A stretch of DNA of 15,022 nt from Candidatus Woesearchaeota archaeon (GCA_023267795.1 JAHFMP010000009.1:1-15022), one strand, 5' to 3'; positions 7,450-14,458 are shown, counted from the first letter of the stretch. Made by a program: numbers and translations. The notes: generated from the letters alone by a model not told the origin.

Positions 7450-7561
7450 GGCCCCGTAGCTTAGCCTGGAATCCACTACCTTATGCGAATAAGAAGGTGT
7501 TGGGCATTGGAGTGCTCGACTGATAATCGAGTGGTCGTGAGTTCAAATCTCATCGGGGCCA
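7450..7561 (+). tRNA. tRNA-Ile(GAT) with a probable intron in the D-loop
   Basis: The acceptor arms GGCCCCG (7450-7456) and CGGGGCC (7554-7560) pair perfectly, with discriminator A at 7561. The D-stem is GCTT (7459-7462) with GAGT (7510-7513). The anticodon arm is CTCGA-CTGATAA-TCGAG (7515-7531), giving anticodon GAT at 7522-7524. The T-arm is GTGAG-TTCAAAT-CTCAT (7537-7553). All parts match an archaeal tRNA-Ile, except that the D-loop is 47 nt instead of about 10. Removing 37-38 nt leaves AGCCTGG followed by TTG or TG, a normal D-loop. No CCA is encoded. The total is 112 nt, about 75 when mature. The gene converges on the membrane protein gene, whose stop codon lies 8 nt beyond. Confidence 0.93.
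7470..7507 (+). other. Putative 37-38 nt intron in the tRNA-Ile D-loop
   Basis: A bulge-helix-bulge can be drawn. GCCT (7464-7467) pairs with GGGC (7502-7505, including one G-T). On either side are 3-nt bulges, GGA (7468-7470) and ATT (7506-7508). The intron itself holds a hairpin, ACCTT (7478-7482) with AAGGT (7494-7498). Cutting after the second bulge base on each side gives 7470-7507; moving the 3' cut one base gives 37 nt and the more usual D-loop AGCCTGGTTG. The helix on the intron side of the 5' bulge is weak, so this would be a relaxed motif. Confidence 0.72.
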
Positions 7562-7569
7562 TTTTATTA

Positions 7570-8199
7570 TTATGAAATTTTACGTGATAAAGCAAAAATG
7601 TTAAGAGATTCAAAAGAATAAAAAGGGTAAAACGGATTCAACGGATTTTCTCGATTATTTTCATCAAAGATTTCTATTTTGTATAATACTTCTTTTGTTT
7701 CTTTGAACAATAATATTGTTGCAGTTAACATAATCAGGCCAAGAGTAAGATGTGACTTGTATTTTATTGATTGTTCATTTGCAATCGTATTTTCTATATC
7801 TTGCCTCTTTTGCATGTATTCTTTCATAATTGTATTGATTGCCTTATTTTTCTGATCTTCTGCTTTCCACACTTTCTTCTGGATAGCTTCTTCGTATGTG
7901 GTAAGCCAGCTATCAAAGCGCTTCATAAGATGCTTTACTTCCCGGAGCCTGGAATATACTTCTTTGTTTTGGAACAAAAGGAAAAAAAGACGAATATTTA
8001 TTGTTCGTAAACTGTTTTTGTTGCCTTCTCTTATTTTTGAACAATAACGAATCTGTGCATCTATTGTTTCCTGTATATTTTCTTCATTTTGTTTTTTTTC
8101 TGTCAGAAGTGCTTTCTTTTTTTTGTCAAGTTCTTCTTTTCTCTTTCTTTGGGCTCTGCTGCCTTCCTGAAGCTGTCTAAGGACTTCTTTGTAATTCAT
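7570..8199 (-). CDS. Coiled-coil protein with one membrane segment, unknown function
   Basis: I do not recognise a family in this 209-residue protein. The first 50 residues are a Lys/Glu/Gln-rich coiled coil (SRAQRKRKEELDKKKKALL). A further helical stretch with KEVYSRLREVKHLMKRFDSWL follows. One clear hydrophobic segment lies near 149-165 (SHLTLGLIMLTATILLF), and the C-terminal 40 residues are aromatic and Asn/Pro-rich (PLNPFYPFYSF). There is no signal peptide, so it is probably a tail-side-anchored membrane protein with its long helical part on one face. It starts 1 nt after the SprT-like gene ends, with AAGGGG 8 nt upstream inside that gene, so the two are translationally coupled. Confidence 0.75.
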   Translation of the reverse strand: MNYKEVLRQLQEGSRAQRKRKEELDKKKKALLTEKKQNEENIQETIDAQIRYCSKIREGNKNSLRTINIRLFFLLFQNKEVYSRLREVKHLMKRFDSWLTTYEEAIQKKVWKAEDQKNKAINTIMKEYMQKRQDIENTIANEQSIKYKSHLTLGLIMLTATILLFKETKEVLYKIEIFDENNRENPLNPFYPFYSFESLNIFALSRKIS

Positions 8200-8200
8200 T

Positions 8201-8872
8201 CTAAATACCCCTTATTATTCTTTTTTTTGCAATATAGTTTGGTATCTCTTTCTCCAATTTCTCTGCTCTTGGAAATTTTGCTTCATCTGCTTTAAACGCT
8301 CTGCTGTGATGCAACGATCTTCCATTGTTATGACTAAATTTGTGTTTTTTGTGGAGCATTTCATGATAAAGTACATATTCCAAATATTCCTCAGGTGCAT
8401 GTTCGAGATACCTGCTTAATACAATAGTATCACTGCCATATTCATAACCACCAAGCTTGTTCTTCGAAAACTGCCCCCACTTAAGGCTAGTCTGCTCTAA
8501 AAGCCCGTCAAAATATTGGTCATTTAGTTTATTGAATTTCTGAAGAATATACTCACTCTCCACTTCTTTGGGAATCGCTATGTGAACATTTTTGATAAAT
8601 TTGTTGTACAAATCAATATTGTTTGTTATTAGTGCTTTTCCGAGCTTTTTATGAAATATTTTTGTAAGCAGCGATTGAATCAACCCCATTTGAATTTCTT
8701 CAGATATCTGTTGCCAGTCCTTGCTCATGTGAAGTTCTATCTTATTAAGACTCAACCTCACATTTGCATTAAATCCATTGAATTTTCCTGAATATTTGAG
8801 TGCAGAAATATAGTGAAATTCTTTGTTAGGATAAAGTTCTTTGAATCCTTGTTCGATGAGGCTATCGTTCAT
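8201..8872 (-). CDS. SprT-like zinc metalloprotease domain protein
   Basis: A 223-residue protein whose C-terminal half carries a SprT/WLM-type zinc site. HEMLH lies at about 170-174, and a His pair in LHHSRAFKADEAKF (about 187-200) supplies the probable third ligand. Before it, ILQKFNKLNDQYFDGLL and LKWGQFSKNKLGGY match the SprT entry region, and TIVLSRYLEHAPEEYLEYVLYHE leads into the active site. SprT-like proteases include SPRTN/Wss1, which degrade DNA-crosslinked proteins, but many archaeal members are uncharacterised. The N-terminal 100 residues are a separate region I do not recognise. The gene is co-transcribed with the coiled-coil membrane protein. A TTTTTAAA box 29 nt before the ATG suggests a leaderless mRNA. 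Confidence 0.85.
   Translation of the reverse strand: MNDSLIEQGFKELYPNKEFHYISALKYSGKFNGFNANVRLSLNKIELHMSKDWQQISEEIQMGLIQSLLTKIFHKKLGKALITNNIDLYNKFIKNVHIAIPKEVESEYILQKFNKLNDQYFDGLLEQTSLKWGQFSKNKLGGYEYGSDTIVLSRYLEHAPEEYLEYVLYHEMLHKKHKFSHNNGRSLHHSRAFKADEAKFPRAEKLEKEIPNYIAKKRIIRGI
8206..8213 (-). promoter_or_regulatory. Shine-Dalgarno overlapping the end of the SprT-like gene
   Basis: AAGGGGTA on the minus strand lies within the last codons of the protease gene. Its G-run is 8 nt before the ATG at 8199, which supports coupled translation of the pair. Confidence 0.5.
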
Positions 8873-8893
8873 GAATATGCTCTATTGTTTTAT

Positions 8894-8901
8894 TTTAAAA
8901 A
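8894..8901 (-). promoter_or_regulatory. Candidate TATA box for the SprT-like gene
   Basis: TTTTTAAA on the minus strand, first base 29 nt upstream of the ATG at 8872. It lies in the 52-nt gap after the aRF1 stop, so the pair may be transcribed separately from aRF1. Weaker than the TTTATATA-type boxes elsewhere. Confidence 0.4.
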
Positions 8902-8924
8902 TATTTCGAAAGCTGAATAATTTA

Positions 8925-10022
8925 TTACATCTCATACCGCAAAATTGCTGCCACTTTTCCCATCTCTTTGAGTTGCACACCTTCTCGGGTATCAGTAGAA
9001 ATAATCATCACGCGTGTTCCAAGCTTTTTTGCTTCTTCTTCAAATTCTTCAATAGCATTATCATCAAGTGCTTCTGAAAGCAGAATTATATCAACAGCTC
9101 CTGTTTTCAGAACGCGCATGACTTCTGTTTCTCCGTAGCTTACAATTCCATGCTTTGTTTTCAAAAGTTCAAAAAAGGTTCCCATTATTTTCTTTTCCTC
9201 AGCAAGTTCCTCTGCTGCAAGAACATCCTGGCTTCTGTCTACAAGCTCCTGCAATCCAAATTCCTCTGTATAACTAAGATCTTTTATCGCAATAATTTTT
9301 CTGGCAAGGTCATTGTTCAAATATTCATAATTCAGAAAATCATATTTTGTTGGTCCTGGACCACCAACAAGAATTCCTTTTAAGTTTGTAATTAATGGAA
9401 GAAATTGTTCTTTTGCATATTCTGCAACTTTTTTGAAATGGTCTTTTGCAGCAAGCTCTCTGTTACGCTCGAAACGAGCAGCTGATTGACCTCCAGCTTT
9501 CATCTTTCCTGGCACTTCAGAGTGTGTTTTAGCAAGATGAATGATCTTTTTGCCGCGGAGCAGTGCAAGATTAGCATCTCTTCTGTCAAGAACAATGAGA
9601 CCATATACTTCCTTGATATTGCACATCTCAATTAAGGGGTCCAGAACAAACTGTTTATCGCAGCGATACATGCGCATATTTAATGGCTCAGGAGGTTCAA
9701 TGCTCCATACTCGTACATCACTCTGTCCTTCTCGTTCGGCAACATTGCCAGAAAATGCAGCAAGACCATTTAGTGGTGTTTGCTTGAAAAGCTTGAGATG
9801 CTGTACCATTCGTTCTAGCGCATCTTCTACATTTTTTCTCGTAGAAGTTGATTTAATGTTTGATGCAGTACCTTGCTCTTGACTGAGATGTTGAATAATT
9901 TTTATGATGTCATAGCCAGATGGAACATACACAGTAACTAACTCAGTATGTCTTCCTCTGTATATTTCCAGTTCTTTGATAAGTTTCTTGAGATGAAATC
10001 GTTCTGTTGCTGTGAGTGTCAT
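8925..10022 (-). CDS. prf1: Peptide chain release factor aRF1, short form
   Basis: Archaeal class-1 release factor, 365 residues. It reads all three stop codons in the A site and triggers peptidyl-tRNA hydrolysis. Domain 1 carries NIKS (about 55-58) and the stop-codon pocket motif YRCDKQF (about 119-125; family YxCxxxF). Domain 2 carries GGQ at about 177-179 inside KMKAGGQSAARFER. Domain 3 ends with IISTDTREGVQL and AAILRY. The protein is about 45-50 residues shorter than typical archaeal members of about 410-420. The deletion maps to domain 3, where LLSEALDDNAIEEFEEEAKKLGT runs straight through the place where the cysteine-bearing minidomain normally sits. The ATG lies 30 nt from a TATA box, so the mRNA should be leaderless. 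The gene is divergent from the DHS-family gene. Confidence 0.95.
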   Translation of the reverse strand: MTLTATERFHLKKLIKELEIYRGRHTELVTVYVPSGYDIIKIIQHLSQEQGTASNIKSTSTRKNVEDALERMVQHLKLFKQTPLNGLAAFSGNVAEREGQSDVRVWSIEPPEPLNMRMYRCDKQFVLDPLIEMCNIKEVYGLIVLDRRDANLALLRGKKIIHLAKTHSEVPGKMKAGGQSAARFERNRELAAKDHFKKVAEYAKEQFLPLITNLKGILVGGPGPTKYDFLNYEYLNNDLARKIIAIKDLSYTEEFGLQELVDRSQDVLAAEELAEEKKIMGTFFELLKTKHGIVSYGETEVMRVLKTGAVDIILLSEALDDNAIEEFEEEAKKLGTRVMIISTDTREGVQLKEMGKVAAILRYEM

Positions 10023-10044
10023 TGGTAAGAAAAGAAGTACTTTG

Positions 10045-10052
10045 TTTATAAA
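10045..10052 (-). promoter_or_regulatory. TATA box for aRF1
   Basis: TTTATAAA, first base 30 nt from the A of the aRF1 ATG, predicting a leaderless transcript. Confidence 0.65.
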
Positions 10053-10096
10053 TTTTATTTCTCAAAGTTGTATAGTACGTACGGAAACAGGGAACA

Positions 10097-10104
10097 TTTA
10101 AATA
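10097..10104 (+). promoter_or_regulatory. TATA box for the DHS-family gene
   Basis: TTTAAATA, 63 nt before the ATG at 10160. It predicts transcription from about 10127 and a leader of about 33 nt containing the AAGGAG site, in contrast to the leaderless neighbours. Confidence 0.6.
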
Positions 10105-10145
10105 TAATAAGAAAATATTACTATTGAAAAAAACAATGACTCATT

Positions 10146-10151
10146 AAGGAG
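10146..10151 (+). promoter_or_regulatory. Shine-Dalgarno AAGGAG for the DHS-family gene
   Basis: AAGGAG ends 8 nt before the ATG at 10160 and confirms that start. Confidence 0.6.
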
Positions 10152-10159
10152 AAAATAGT

Positions 10160-11194
10160 ATGGCCACTAAAAAAGATTTTCTAAAAACAAAAATTGAGCA
10201 CGTTGACATTAAAATATTCAACGCAATTCCAATCATTGAAGCATACGAAAAAATGTCTTTCAGTGCACGTGATCTTGCACGAGCTGCAAAGATTGTGGAC
10301 ATGATGATAAAAGACAAAGACTGCTCCATCTGGCTCACTCTTGCAGGAAGCACCAGCGCAGCAGGATGCATGCAAATTTATGTTGAACTTGCCAAAGCAG
10401 GCATTATTGATGCAATTGTTGCAACAGGAGCAAGCATTGTAGACATGGATTTTTTTGAAGCACTCGGCTTTACGCATTATCAAGGAACTCCACATGTTGA
10501 TGACAAACAATTACGCGGCTTGTATATTGACCGAATTTATGATATGTATATTGATGAAGAAGAATTACAACATTGTGATATGACAATCAAAAAGATTGCT
10601 GATGGACTAGAAGCACGCCCATATTCCTCTCGTGAATTTATTAAAGAGATGGGAAAATATCTTGTCAAAAATGCAAAGAAAAAAAATTCTCTTGTTCAAA
10701 CATGTTATGAACACAATGTGCCTATTTTTTGTCCTGCATTCTCTGATAGTAGTGCAGGATTTGGCCTGGTAAAGCATCAAGTAGAGTGCACCGAGCAGAA
10801 AAAACAAATGGTCACTCTTGATTCTGCAAAAGATTTTTTGGAACTTACAAAAATAAAGATGTCTGTTGGTAATACTGGATTGTTAATGATTGGTGGCGGT
10901 GTTCCGAAGAATTTTGCGCAGGATACAGTAGTCTGTGCAGAAATTTTGGGAAAAGAAGTACCTGTTCACAAGTATGCTGTTCAGATTACAGTTGCAGATG
11001 TGCGCGATGGTGCATGTTCAAGTTCAACTCTTAAAGAAGCAGCTTCTTGGGGAAAAGTTGATACAACTTATGAGCAAATGGTATTTTCAGAAGCAACGTT
11101 GTCACTTCCTTTGCTTGCAAGTTATGTTTATCATAAAGGCAACTGGAAGAACAGGCAGAAGAGAGAGTTTAGCAAGTTGTTTGAAAAAGTTTAG
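10160..11194 (+). CDS. dys: Deoxyhypusine synthase family protein (DHS-like, bacterial-type subgroup)
   Basis: A 344-residue NAD-dependent enzyme of the deoxyhypusine synthase family. True DHS transfers the aminobutyl group of spermidine to a lysine of aIF5A; DHS-like relatives join polyamines or agmatine instead. The NAD-binding region shows LTLAGSTSAAGCMQIYVELA (about 59-78) and VATGASIVDMDFFEALGF. The catalytic segment is EAASWGKVD, with Lys near 299 corresponding to the enzyme-intermediate lysine. Later blocks are PIFCPAFSDSSAGFG, IGGGVPKNF and DVRDGACSSSTLKEA. From memory, AGSTSAAG, THYQGTPHVDDKQLR and DGACSSST match the DHS-like group common in bacteria rather than canonical archaeal DHS (GLSGAMVPAG). 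Family assignment is secure; the substrate is not. The leader has TATA and AAGGAG. Confidence 0.88.
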   Translation: MATKKDFLKTKIEHVDIKIFNAIPIIEAYEKMSFSARDLARAAKIVDMMIKDKDCSIWLTLAGSTSAAGCMQIYVELAKAGIIDAIVATGASIVDMDFFEALGFTHYQGTPHVDDKQLRGLYIDRIYDMYIDEEELQHCDMTIKKIADGLEARPYSSREFIKEMGKYLVKNAKKKNSLVQTCYEHNVPIFCPAFSDSSAGFGLVKHQVECTEQKKQMVTLDSAKDFLELTKIKMSVGNTGLLMIGGGVPKNFAQDTVVCAEILGKEVPVHKYAVQITVADVRDGACSSSTLKEAASWGKVDTTYEQMVFSEATLSLPLLASYVYHKGNWKNRQKREFSKLFEKV

Positions 11195-11208
11195 GTAATA
11201 GATATGAT

Positions 11209-11215
11209 AAAAAAA
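11209..11215 (-). terminator. T7 tract after the 98-residue gene
   Basis: Seven A residues on the plus strand give TTTTTTT on the minus strand just after the stop codon of the small gene, a plausible archaeal U-tract terminator. Confidence 0.4.
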
Positions 11216-11216
11216 T

Positions 11217-11513
11217 CTACTTCTGTTTTCCACTAATCCTTATAACAATGCAGTCTTTCTGCTTGTCTTCATCAATGCTTAATTCAGTAAGATTATCAAT
11301 AACAATATCGCTTCCTTCCAGATGATATTCACAATCCAAACCACATATTGTGACTTTTCGTACAGAATCAAAATCAAGAATTTTGTCAGGAACCTGGCCA
11401 CTTTTGTGCGGTTTGTTGATATTGAATAACGCAACAAAGCATGGACTAAAGTTATCATGTTCACTTTTGCGTTTCTTTCGCCCGATGATAATGCTCTTTG
11501 AATTGTATTTCAT
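11217..11513 (-). CDS. 98-residue protein of unknown family
   Basis: I do not recognise this protein. The first 20 residues are basic (SIIIGRKKRKSEHDN). The rest alternates short hydrophobic and polar runs typical of beta strands: FVALFNI, VRKVTICGLDCEYHLEG, SDIVIDNLTELSI and CIVIRIS. There is no signal peptide or membrane helix. Three cysteines (about 25, 57 and 60, plus one near 88) do not form an obvious metal site. That it is a real gene is supported by its own TATA box 31 nt before the ATG and a T7 tract directly after the stop. It stands alone between the convergent DHS-family gene and the RbgA-type gene. Confidence 0.65.
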   Translation of the reverse strand: MKYNSKSIIIGRKKRKSEHDNFSPCFVALFNINKPHKSGQVPDKILDFDSVRKVTICGLDCEYHLEGSDIVIDNLTELSIDEDKQKDCIVIRISGKQK

Positions 11514-11536
11514 AAATTCTAATGAGAAAACAATTG

Positions 11537-11544
11537 TATATAAA
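11537..11544 (-). promoter_or_regulatory. TATA box for the 98-residue gene
   Basis: TTTATATA on the minus strand, first base 31 nt upstream of the ATG at 11513. It sits in the short gap just after the RbgA-type stop codon and predicts a leaderless mRNA. Confidence 0.6.
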
Positions 11545-11549
11545 GTTTT

Positions 11550-12308
11550 CTACCACAATCGTATCTTCCCTGCCTGCCAGTCCTGAATAACAATTCTTGC
11601 AGCTCTTTCTGTATCCATGATGCCTCCTTTTACTTTCATGTTTCTTTTTTCTGCAATTTTCTCAAGCATAATTTCTGGTTCATTTTCTGCTGCAATGCCA
11701 TAAAATTTGGAAATGATACATTCATTGATGTTATTGCACAACTTAATAATTTCTATTGCATGGACATCAGGAGACCGCACCTGAGAGAACATTATTGTTC
11801 CAATGAGCACGTGTTTGCTTTCATCTTTTTCTTCAAAAGGAATAACTCCAGGAGTGTCAAGCATTATTATTCTGTTTGTCACTCTTATTTTTTGTATTGC
11901 TCTTGTGTGACCAGCATGAGAACTTGTAGATGCGGCTTTTCTTCCTTTCAGAACATTAATTACAGAACTTTTTCCTGTGTTTGGATAGCCGAGAACACCA
12001 ACAAGAACTTCCTGCTTATTTCCAGCAGCAAGAATTGCCTCTCTCAACAGTTTTGTTCCGTGGTGCTCTTTTGTTGAGACAAAAACAACATTATATTCTT
12101 TGTTGAGCCTTGTTTTTTCTTTTTCTGCAATAGTTTGTCCAATGAGATCTGCCTTGTTCAAGACAAGGATTAATTTTTTTCCTGCATTTTTTACTTTTGC
12201 TTCTACTTCAGGATTTCGTGTCATATCAGGCAAGCGCGCATCGAGTACCTCTAAAAGAACGTCACTGTTCTGAATAACTTCATTGACAATTTTCCAAAAA
12301 TTGGCCAT
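11550..12308 (-). CDS. Circularly permuted GTPase (YlqF/RbgA/YawG-type)
   Basis: A 252-residue GTPase with permuted motif order: G4 NKADL (about 51-55) and G5 STK (about 78-80) come first, then G1 GYPNTGKSS (about 107-115), the switch-I segment HAGHTRAIQ (about 131-139) and G3 DTPG (about 151-154). It opens with LEVLDARLPDMTRNP, the usual entry of this superfamily, and closes with ARIVIQDWQAGKIRLW. Members help assemble the large ribosomal subunit (RbgA in bacteria; Nog2/Lsg1 relatives in eukaryotes). The gene starts 6 nt after the Ski2-like helicase stop, with a GTGAT Shine-Dalgarno overlapping that stop codon, so the two are co-translated. This supports a joint role in rRNA or ribosome metabolism. 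Confidence 0.92.
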   Translation of the reverse strand: MANFWKIVNEVIQNSDVLLEVLDARLPDMTRNPEVEAKVKNAGKKLILVLNKADLIGQTIAEKEKTRLNKEYNVVFVSTKEHHGTKLLREAILAAGNKQEVLVGVLGYPNTGKSSVINVLKGRKAASTSSHAGHTRAIQKIRVTNRIIMLDTPGVIPFEEKDESKHVLIGTIMFSQVRSPDVHAIEIIKLCNNINECIISKFYGIAAENEPEIMLEKIAEKRNMKVKGGIMDTERAARIVIQDWQAGKIRLW

Positions 12309-12314
12309 AGAAAA

Positions 12315-14366
12315 TCACAACTCCACTTTCACAACATCCCTATCAATCTTTGCAGAGCATCTGTCTACTGTTTGGATAATATCATAATCTGTTGTTGCCC
12401 GTCGTATTTGCTTGAGCATGTCAATGCACTGACGAAATAATCTGATATAATCCCCTTCTAAAAGATTGGAGTATTCCATCATTTTAACAAAATCGCCACC
12501 ATAATACCAATGTGAAATAATTGGATAGAGGCCATTGAAAACAGTAACATTTATCTTTTTGAAGAGGAAGTGATTCTTGCTCACTAGCCGCAAGACACTA
12601 TTTCCTGTTTTTTTATCTGCTTTTTTTTCAAAAGTGATTCCTCTCTTTCCTTCAAACATGATTGCTGCAAGTGTTGTTAATACACCAACATCATTCATCT
12701 CATGAATTAAGCCAGAAGTGCAGAATTCTGCAATCTGAAGTTCATAAGCATAAATCAATCGTGCAAAATTTCCTTTTTCTGTTAATGTATAATCCTGATT
12801 CACATATTTCATTTTTTGCAGTAATCTGACTTTATTATAGAATGTTGCCATGACAGGAACATTTCCATGTTTTTTCTTTTTGAGATAATAATCAAAACTT
12901 TTTTTGAGAATAACTTCAGTCTCCTGCTGATTGTGCTGTTGAAGCAGATTAAGCACTGTATTATAGGATAGTGTAAATTGTGAAACGATTGGCTCAACGT
13001 CCTTGTCAGTCACTATTTTTATTTTTTCAATATCATCTCTATTTCTGTTATAGAGTGCAATTGCATATCCTTCTTTATCAATCCCTCTTCTTCCTGCCCT
13101 GCCTGCAAGCTGAAAATATTCTTTTGTGTGCAGATAGCGAAAGGTTATTCCATCATATTTTTCCAGCGTATGAAAGCAGACTGCTTTTGCAGGCATGTTA
13201 ATCCCTACTGCAAACGTTTCTGTTGCATAGAGAACACGAACAAGACTCATGCCAAAGAGCTCTTCCACAAGCTCTTTTTGTTTCGGCAGCATGCCTGCAT
13301 GGTGGATTGCAACACCTTTTTGGAGAAACCTTTTAAGAACTCTGCTGGAATCCAGATCCTTTATTTCAGAAGTGATGTATTTGTTATACATCAAAATAAT
13401 AATAGGAATATCTGCAGGTGCTGCAAAATTGCATTCTCTGATAAGCTCCTCTGCTTTGTCCTGTGTTGCTTTTCTTGAAAAAACAAAATAAATTGCAGGA
13501 AGATAATTTCCTGTTGCAAGATCTTTTATGAGTTCAATATGTGATGGAATTTTATAATCTTTTTTCTTTTTTTCATAACTCATGCCTCTGTATTTTCTAT
13601 GATAAAGTTCCCTGTAGTCAGCAATGTGCTCAATTTCTCTGCTGTGTTTTTTGATATTTTCAATGTTAGTTATGCCGAGATAAGAATCAAACAATAAATG
13701 CCTGAGAGGCACTACTCTTTTTTTATTACTTACCACTGCTACTCTATGACCTTTAATGGATTCTATCCAGTGGGCAAATTCTTTTGCATTTGGAATTGTT
13801 GCACTGAGGCAGAGATAGCGGATTGTTTCAGGAGAAAAAATAAGGGATTCCTCCCAGATTGTGCCTCTTTCAATATCATTGATGTAATGAATCTCGTCAA
13901 ACACAACATAGCTCACGTGTTCTAAAGAGGGGTCATTGCATAGAAGCATATTTCTATATATTTCTGTTGTCATTATAAGAATAGGAGCATGCGAATTCAT
14001 CACAACATCGCCTGTCATGATCCCTACATTTTCTTCTCCATACGCTTTTTTAAAATCCCTGAATTTCTGGTTTGAAAGTGCCTTTATTGGAGCTGTGTAA
14101 ATAACCCTTTTTCCAGTGTGCATAAATTTGTCAATGATGTAGTCTGCAATTAAGGTTTTTCCAGAACCTGTTTGTGCTGTGACGACAACAGATTCATTTC
14201 GCTCAATTGCATGGATTGCTTCTACTTGAAATTGATCAAGAGTAAATTCCTTGAATGTAATGATGTCTCCTGTGTTTTCTGTTTCTTCTTGTTTTTTATC
14301 TTCATCATCTATATAGTATTGTGGATATTCATTTTCATTATTTTGCTTTGTTTCTTTATTCATCAT
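12315..14366 (-). CDS. Ski2/Mtr4-like DExH-box RNA helicase
   Basis: A 683-residue SF2 helicase of the Ski2-like group (COG4581-type). Motifs: Q/I region with AQTGSGKT (about 64-71), Ia PIKALSNQKFRDF, II DEIH (about 157-160), III SATIPN (about 188-193), V ATETFAVGINMP (about 381-392) and VI QLAGRAGRRG (about 419-428). The C-terminal 250 residues include winged-helix and helical parts and end in a DSHCT-like segment (LFRQCIDMLKQIRRAT). Mtr4 and Ski2 are about 1,000 residues or longer; the arch/KOW insertion is absent here. Eukaryotic relatives feed RNA to the exosome, so an archaeal exosome link is inference. The frame opens at 14384, but the TATA box at 14387-14396 places transcription start on the ATG at 14366. 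Confidence 0.93.
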   Translation of the reverse strand: MMNKETKQNNENEYPQYYIDDEDKKQEETENTGDIITFKEFTLDQFQVEAIHAIERNESVVVTAQTGSGKTLIADYIIDKFMHTGKRVIYTAPIKALSNQKFRDFKKAYGEENVGIMTGDVVMNSHAPILIMTTEIYRNMLLCNDPSLEHVSYVVFDEIHYINDIERGTIWEESLIFSPETIRYLCLSATIPNAKEFAHWIESIKGHRVAVVSNKKRVVPLRHLLFDSYLGITNIENIKKHSREIEHIADYRELYHRKYRGMSYEKKKKDYKIPSHIELIKDLATGNYLPAIYFVFSRKATQDKAEELIRECNFAAPADIPIIILMYNKYITSEIKDLDSSRVLKRFLQKGVAIHHAGMLPKQKELVEELFGMSLVRVLYATETFAVGINMPAKAVCFHTLEKYDGITFRYLHTKEYFQLAGRAGRRGIDKEGYAIALYNRNRDDIEKIKIVTDKDVEPIVSQFTLSYNTVLNLLQQHNQQETEVILKKSFDYYLKKKKHGNVPVMATFYNKVRLLQKMKYVNQDYTLTEKGNFARLIYAYELQIAEFCTSGLIHEMNDVGVLTTLAAIMFEGKRGITFEKKADKKTGNSVLRLVSKNHFLFKKINVTVFNGLYPIISHWYYGGDFVKMMEYSNLLEGDYIRLFRQCIDMLKQIRRATTDYDIIQTVDRCSAKIDRDVVKVEL

Positions 14367-14386
14367 TTCTATGATACTTTGCATTG

Positions 14387-14396
14387 TTTATATATT
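14387..14396 (-). promoter_or_regulatory. TATA box for the helicase-GTPase operon
   Basis: AATATATAAA on the minus strand. It lies 3 nt from the ATG at 14384, too close for that codon to be in the mRNA. The ATG at 14366 is 30 nt from its first base, as in the other leaderless genes here. Confidence 0.65.
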
Positions 14397-14427
14397 TTTG
14401 TGGAAAAAAAGAAAAAAACACAAACTA

Positions 14428-14435
14428 TTTATATT
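14428..14435 (+). promoter_or_regulatory. TATA box for the Tic20/DUF4870-like gene
   Basis: TTTATATT, first base 31 nt before the ATG at 14459. The nearer ATG at 14450 is only 22 nt away, so 14459 is preferred. Confidence 0.6.
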
Positions 14436-14458
14436 GTCTTTTATCAGATATGTTTACA

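Noticed and set aside
14367..14384. Helicase start at 14384
   Set aside because: The codon is 3 nt from the TATA box and so upstream of any likely transcription start; 14366 fits the 30-nt spacing.
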